The notes under the pieces are model-generated. The model ran no database searches. It had not been told where the DNA came from and was given only the letters and a program-made list of their open reading frames with translations. Of a stretch of 64,000 bases of DNA, positions 58,666 to 64,000 are shown piece by piece. Where the stretch lies: the NCBI GenBank assembly GCA_015680685.1, contig MNCI01004101.1, positions 356,542 through 420,541 of the forward strand, in the 5' to 3' direction. Both the position numbers and the translations under genes were made by a program. Source of the DNA: Gnetum montanum (Eukaryota; Streptophyta; Gnetopsida; Gnetales; Gnetaceae). How positions within the stretch are numbered: the first letter of the stretch is position 1; each line of letters opens with the position of its first letter.

Positions 58666-58936
58666 ACTCGTACTTCATTTTCTTCTTATGATTGCATCCG
58701 CATATTACACTTAGAACAAAAAAAATTAAATAAAAATATAATAAATCAAAATATTTTACATTGTCGTGTCGTGTGTGCAATCAAACTCAAAATCAATAGA
58801 AAATTTTTATACATGCAATGCTGTGCAATTATAAGTGTCAATTGTTTCCATTTATCTCAAGATTTTCAATTTAAAATTCCCGTATCAATTTGAGTCAGCA
58901 TAGTTCTAAAGGTAAAACTAAAAACAAAACTAAAAA
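58666..58936. other. Spacer between array and antisense gene in R
   Basis: AT-rich, no gene. Equivalent to 37191-37285 in C; likely the 3' UTR and terminator region of the antisense gene. Confidence 0.45.
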
Positions 58937-61900
58937 CTAATCATTAGGGATGGGAGGATCGTCCCCTTTAGATCCACCAGCGTCAGTGGTCCCCACTCCA
59001 CTGGGGCCAGCTTCTTGGGCATCATCACCACCTTCATCCTAAAAATACAAAAAGAGACAATCAATGTAAGAATAATAGAACGCCAAAATTTCAAAAATTA
59101 TTTAGCAAATCAAATTCATAATGACAAAGCGCTTACCATAGGAGATACCCCCAAGCCAAATTCCAGGCAACGAAGGATTTCCTCTTCAGAGACACTAGCC
59201 TAATCGGTCTCACCAAGGCCTAGGTCAACGTCTGCCAAGGCCTTTCCCTTGTCAACAGCCGACTAGGTAGGACATTTCAGAGGAAATTCACCCATAGACA
59301 CTTCCCCAGAGGTAGTCGTAATCACCCTGGTAGGCGACTCCATCTCGACAGTTGTGTTTTGGGAAAAAGTATCGAAGGCAGAACGCAAACCCAAACCATC
59401 CACAAACATTTCTAGTTGCTGCTTTTCAATGGACACTTCTTTTAATGACTTCTTGTAGTGATGTCTGTGATTCTTCTCTTCCTAACCTTGGAAGCGAAGG
59501 CTTTCCAATCTTGACATTTGAGGTTCAGGAGATCAATTTGGGCTTTACGCTCTTCCATTCTTCGAGTCAGTGATGCATGACGATTTAGTAGATTCCAATA
59601 TCTCGTGTACGTAACCTCAGATGTTTACCAAGAGCGATCACCGCTTAGTTTGGCAGCATCGAACTCGTATCGAGCCTTAAGATCGTCACGTTCAACCGAC
59701 AACTTAGAGACTTCATTTTCTTTTGCCTGGATTTGCAGCCACAACTGCTCGATAGAACGCCTACAAGTCCATAGTAACTTGGCATTGTGTACAAGGCCCT
59801 CTGCCACCTCATCATAAACAAGCCTTGGCACCTACTCAACCTCTGAGGATAGCGAAGGTAAACTCTCTATACTGATGCTCTCGGAGGGATCCCACCTCAA
59901 CTTAGCACCTATGCATACGAAAAGATCAAACGTTAAGACAACAAAAACAGGGTGCGACGCTCTAAAACGAAAAACCATTTAAAAACATTATACTTATTTT
60001 GGGGTGGACCTCCTGAATTCGTTCAGCAATTTCTTCTACGATTCCAGCCACAAAATCCATTTTACTTGGCATTTCTGTCCAAGTAAATGGCTCACGGGTG
60101 CGGGATGAACTAACCTCCGCGGTCCTCTCAGTGGGAACCATCTTCATGGGTATGTCTAAGCACACCGTCCTGGTCTCGCTGCCCTCATTTGGAAGAAATA
60201 AAAACATGAAAATAAAAGACCATAGAAATCACAACTAATGAAGTAATATAAAGTAGAATAAAAACAAAACATACCGTGCTCCTTGTCACTTTCTGGGGGA
60301 TCCCCTAAGTCCAGATTTACCTTGAGAAAAATGCTGAACATCTGGTCAACGCCACCGTGATCATCCAATGGCTCAGTTTCTGTGGTGTTTTCCTTTAATT
60401 CCTATGTGCCTCCTCCCTGATCCTTCTCCACATTTTCCTCTTCATTATTCCACTCCGTGTTGGTCTCCTCCTCCTCAGTAATGGTTTCTAGTGCCTGCTT
60501 CCTCGGTTGAAGAAAGCCAAAGACATCAGCGACATGTAAGTGATTAAAGAAAGAATTATGAACAAAACGAAAATGATAAAACAATAAGCTAGCGAAGTCT
60601 ACTTACCAGGCATCTTGAATCGTATGTGCTTCACTCGTGGCTCCCTCACATTAGAAGCTTCCTCGGTTGCGCGTTCGTGTCTCTTCAGCTTCAATTCGGC
60701 CTGGCTAACAGCTTCTTTGATAACACGCTTAGCTCTCCTTGTAGTGAGGGGCACATCATCTGGCTCTAATCCCAGACTATCCTGAGTATGAATTGAGGTA
60801 CCCAATGATGCCCCAGTCATAATAGACACGGACTCGACGATGCCCTCAGGCGCGTCCTGGGACTTGGCTGTATTGAACAAGTGGTTGACCCACGGGCGGG
60901 ATAGTTGACCCCGATCTCGTAGAACAAACTTGTTATCCGTGGCGACTTTCAGAAATTTGGCGAAGCGACGAAGGTAACTAGTGAAGAAGGCAAAGGTGAT
61001 GTGGGATTGCACCTCAACATTTGAGTGCAATCGCACTATCTCCTTGTGCATGCCCGACAACAAAAATTCAGCCCAGTTATAGCGCATGCCAGTTTCCAGT
61101 ATAGTTTGCATGGCACATACGACCTCAACCCCAATACTCTGTACCTGACAAAGGGTTTTGGGAAATACCTGCACCCTAAATAGGGGATAGAGTTCATTTA
61201 CCTCCTCAACCTTTGCTTTCGCCTACATCGGGAATCCCTTGGTACCCTTGTCCAGGCCCAACTAGTCCTCCAACTCACGCACCGTTTGGAGCTCCTTATG
61301 AGCTCTGTCTAAAACTACACTTATGCCATCTGCCGGTACCCCAAATAAGTTTGAAAAGAATTCTCGTGACGGATGGAAAACTACCTTAACACCCTTAATC
61401 CGGGTGCTATAGTAGGAGACAGACTCATTAAAGGAATCCACGATCCTGATCATTTCTCCTATAGATACATCAGGACTTGGGGTCATGAAGAGCTCCATGA
61501 GGCCAGCATTGTCTAAGAAGTGAACAATAGATGGCAGAGCATGGTTGCATAACCATTTTTAAGCCTTAGCCATCTCCCAAAACATCATTGACACGGTTGT
61601 CTCAGTTCGCCCGGTTGTGATAGGATCCCCACCAGGAGGTGCATCAACTGCAAATGCAATTTAAGATTGCCATATCAGTATAACTCTCGGCAGCTAAACA
61701 AAAACTTTAACACATCTATGAAGTGTTTTCATTTACCGCCAGTGGTGGACTTGGATGTGCTGCCTGACCCAGAGTCACGAGGGAAAACTGGCCCCTGGTC
61801 CGACCAATCTTTATCGAGCCATCCACGAGCTTGGCACATTGCCAACGCTCTAGAGAACTGTTGGTGAAAATAGATGATATCCCCCTTCATTAGAGCTAAT

Positions 61901-62080
61901 ACAGCTTTACGAAGGATGGGACCCACCATAAACGTCTCTAGAGCAGTATGTGCTAAGGCAAGCCCATCATCCTCGAAACATATTCTGTCTGCATTAACTT
62001 TAGGCCTACAAACGAACGGATGTCAAAACTGAGGCAAATGACAAACGGCGAAAAGAAGCAATAGAATTGAATGGTCCTAC

Positions 62081-62530
62081 CTTCACACTTGGTACACTAT
62101 GCCAGGAGGGTTCTGGAACATCGTGTGCGCACGCGTGGCTAAGAATAAGGTGTTGTCAAGGAAGTCCTGCCCTCGTGGTAATCAGGCCCACACGCACATT
62201 AATGGGCGTGTAGACCTGGGCCCGCGGGAAGAACTGTCCTCATTCGTAAGCTGCCCCTCGTCGATGTCTTCCATGAAGACAACAACACCCTCCATGGCTC
62301 TTGGCAGTATTGCCTCAAGTATGCTTTGCACCACCAATTCATTCAGGTGCGACCAGATAACTACTTCAAAGTTGTCCAGTATCAAGGACAAGAATTCAGA
62401 CGCACTTTCTCTGAACCAGACCCCGTTGTGGTCCACGGTTAGGTCCAGGGTAGGCTCATCAACCTTAATGGGGCCAAACCATGTTAATACCCCAACGAGC
62501 TCAACAACGAGAAGAAAACGCTTCCTATCC
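62081..62530 (-). other. Exon 2 of the R antisense gene: FCP1/NIF-like domain, catalytic residues lost
   Basis: Motif I region reads FLLVVELVGVLTWF, so both acidic positions are altered (E and V). FRESASEFLSLILDNFEVVIW matches C. Motif III reads NTLFLATRAHTMFQNPPG, again without the Asp pair. C and R have lost the catalytic residues in different ways. A TGA interrupts at 62184. Confidence 0.6.
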
Positions 62531-62599
62531 CTGCAAGTGATCAGGATGCCATAATAAATCAGCTATGAATCAAAACAACGTGAAAAACAAAAGTTCACA

Positions 62600-63250
62600 T
62601 CATAGACTGACACTTAGAAAAATTTCCTAACTATTTATGCTTAGTGTATAAGCTGCTAAACCTAGTGTATACGTTGTCTGACCCAGTGTATATGTTGACA
62701 ACCAACTGTTTACGTCGTCGCCCGAACCTCTTACGCCTAACGTATACGCTGAAGAAACCCTTAGCGTATATGCCATGGAAGTGATCAGCGTAAATAATCT
62801 ACGCTAGACACTGAACAAACAGTTTACGCCAGAAACATGAAAAACAAGTCTACGTTGTATCATACTTAAAAGACAACTGTGTATGCTCAGCGTATACGCT
62901 GAAGGAACCCTCAGCGTATACGCCGTCATAGCGTAGATCGTCTACGCTGATAAAACAGAAAGCTTACGCTGACAAAACAAAACTTCGTGCATAGAAAACT
63001 TATTATGCCGTATAGCCTTTAGCGTATACACTAATACAACTATCTACACTTTGTCCAAGAAAAAGTCATTACACTGTGCACTGAAAACAGATTACGCTAT
63101 GACAGTCTACGCTAACCCGAAACCCTCTACGCTAAACTTTACGCTCGGCGTATACGCCAACGTCTCTACGCTAAACTTTACGCTCGGTGTATACGCCGAA
63201 ACCCTCTACAAGACTGTCTACGCCCTGAAACATACACCAGCAAAAAGAAA
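62600..63250. repeat. GCGTATACGC-rich repeats in intron 1 of the R antisense gene
   Basis: Dense AGCGTATACGCTGA, TACGCT and CTCGGCGTATACGCC words over about 600 bases, the same words as in the R and A LTR U3. Intron 1 is 755 bases here but only 269 in C, which lacks this block. Confidence 0.75.
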
Positions 63251-63341
63251 TAATAATAACTAACAGAGGTGGGATCAAAGCCTACCTTTGCGATGATCTA
63301 GGCCATGATGGAATCCTTGGTCGGGGCAGGCATTGCAGCAT

Positions 63342-63670
63342 GGCTTCGCTCGCTTCTGCGAAGGTCAAGTGAGATCAAGTGAGGTCCCTTCCACTTCCTT
63401 GCATTTTCCCATCTCGGAATCTACGCTGGGATTGATAGCTTACGCTGAGGGTTAAAACTCTGTATGCCTACACTTGACCTCCTACGCTCGACCTTCTACG
63501 CTCGGCGTCTACGCTGGTGTTTGATCGTTGGCGTTTACGCTGGGGTTTGATTGATCGGCATCTACGCTGGGGTTTGGGTTTACACTTACGCTAGGTTTTG
63601 CAGTTTACACTTATGCTTGCTCAGTCTCTTACTCTCAGAATGCAAAGTAACAAATGAAGCTTCCTCCCCC
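63342..63670 (-). promoter_or_regulatory. 5' UTR of the R antisense gene
   Basis: Between the TATA box and exon 1. Contains about eight TCTACGCTGGGGTTTGA-like repeats (63420-63600). No other gene. Confidence 0.5.
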
Positions 63671-63678
63671 TATTTATA
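63671..63678 (-). promoter_or_regulatory. TATA box of the R antisense gene
   Basis: TATAAATA on the minus strand in the context CTCTATAAATAGGGGG, about 330 bases before the ATG. With the same box in F (17538-17545), this supports independent antisense transcription. Confidence 0.6.
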
Positions 63679-64000
63679 GAGCTCCGCCGACGCTGACGCC
63701 ACCACTTACGTCACCGCCTCCCAGTTTGCTAATTTTTGCCTTTTTACTGAATTTTTGCCAAAAATTCGCTCAAAAATAATAAAAAAATAGAAATTACTAC
63801 ATCTCTGTTTCCGTATGAACCCCATTCCAGGCATTTTCACTGAACATTCCAGCTTAAACTGCCATTATGGGCCTGTATGGCCTTAAACTGCCATGCGTCC
63901 CGGTGTGACGATAATCCACCATCATGCATGTACACATAATCTGAAATTACCAAAAAAAACATAAAATGATACCCATTATCTCATTCACCTCTCTGTTTAT
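63679..64000. other. Upstream region of the R antisense gene with TTAAACTG motifs
   Basis: Two motif copies (CAGCTTAAACTGCC and ATGGCCTTAAACTGCC near 63852 and 63880). No gene to the window end. Confidence 0.55.

Larger units (their letters stand above)
58937..63341 (-). pseudogene. Antisense 8-exon accessory gene of R
   Basis: Modelled exons, minus strand: 63341-63286, 62530-62081, 62005-61737, 61647-60607, 60487-60275, 60155-59994, 59908-59137, 59038-58937. Introns are GT-AG, and phases at matching junctions equal those of C. Exon 2 (450 nt) and exon 4 (1,041 nt) have exactly the C lengths. Exon 2 is FCP1-like. Exon 4 has MELFMTPSPDVSIG, FSNLFGVPADG and LRDRGQLSRPWVNHLFN, aligning with C. 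Exon 7 starts GAKLRWDPSES (C: GARLRWDPAEP) and carries the coiled coil. Stops include TGA 62184, TAA 61561, TAG 61264 and TAG 60404. One frameshift lies near 59490. The ATG choice in exon 1 is uncertain (63341 or 63333); only 63341 keeps phase. Confidence 0.75.
51663..64000 (+). mobile_element. Element R: 5' two thirds of a Tat-like retrotransposon with antisense gene
   Basis: Inserted in the RT of D; the bases before it are GCTGG. Order: LTR, PBS, leader, gag-protease interrupted by an inverted LTR fragment, motif array, antisense gene, its promoter. The pol and 3' LTR lie beyond 64000. Same subfamily as A by LTR, gag and array wording. Confidence 0.88.

Noticed and set aside
1-64000. Host protein-coding gene, tRNA or rRNA
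   Set aside because: Every stretch with recognisable protein similarity belongs to a retroelement, and no RNA-gene signature was seen by eye. A tRNAscan or Infernal run would be needed to exclude small decayed copies.

Overview
The window is nuclear repeat DNA from a plant, most likely one with a large genome. It is almost entirely nested Ty3/gypsy LTR retrotransposons. I found no host gene, tRNA, rRNA, CRISPR array or bacterial feature. The plant assignment rests on three things: a Tat-type pol with a second RNase H-like domain, multi-exon genes with GT-AG introns, and decay that looks like cytosine deamination. The species cannot be named from this.

Layout, with letters I assigned. A (1-6021, minus strand) is the 5' half of an element: LTR, primer-binding site (PBS), gag-protease and a motif array. 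G (6022-7929) is a 3' LTR preceded by a decayed polypurine tract. H (about 7930-11650, minus) is an old gypsy element of another lineage. I and J (about 13000-15060) are LTR remnants. F (about 15450-21713, plus) is an old element body lacking its gag and RT. It shares one LTR (21714-23536) with E (to 29085, plus). D (minus) is inserted in E at 29086. D is split by C (31092-47989, plus; equal-length LTRs and a TTACG target duplication) and again by R (51663 to beyond 64000, plus).

The notable result is the architecture shared by C and R and visible as remnants in E and F. Between the gag-protease region and RT lies a gene on the opposite strand. In C it can be modelled as 8 exons with 7 GT-AG introns at 37286-41400, 1,103 codons, frame kept across every junction. 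In R (58937-63341) the same 8-exon structure recurs, with exon 2 (450 nt) and exon 4 (1,041 nt) of identical length. Exon 2 resembles an FCP1/NIF-type HAD phosphatase domain whose catalytic aspartates are replaced. Exon 4 is a helical domain I do not recognise, and exon 7 is coiled-coil-like. An antisense gene can keep its introns through retrotransposition because the genomic RNA is made from the other strand.

The elements also carry arrays of a short motif with core TTAAACT. They lie after the protease, singly upstream of the antisense gene, and after integrase. The motif persists in old and young copies and is a candidate cis-element. Coding regions are broken mostly by TAG codons with few frameshifts, as expected from CAG to TAG deamination at CHG sites. 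All copies look defective: C has nonsense codons in gag-protease, pol and the antisense gene, and an altered RT active site.
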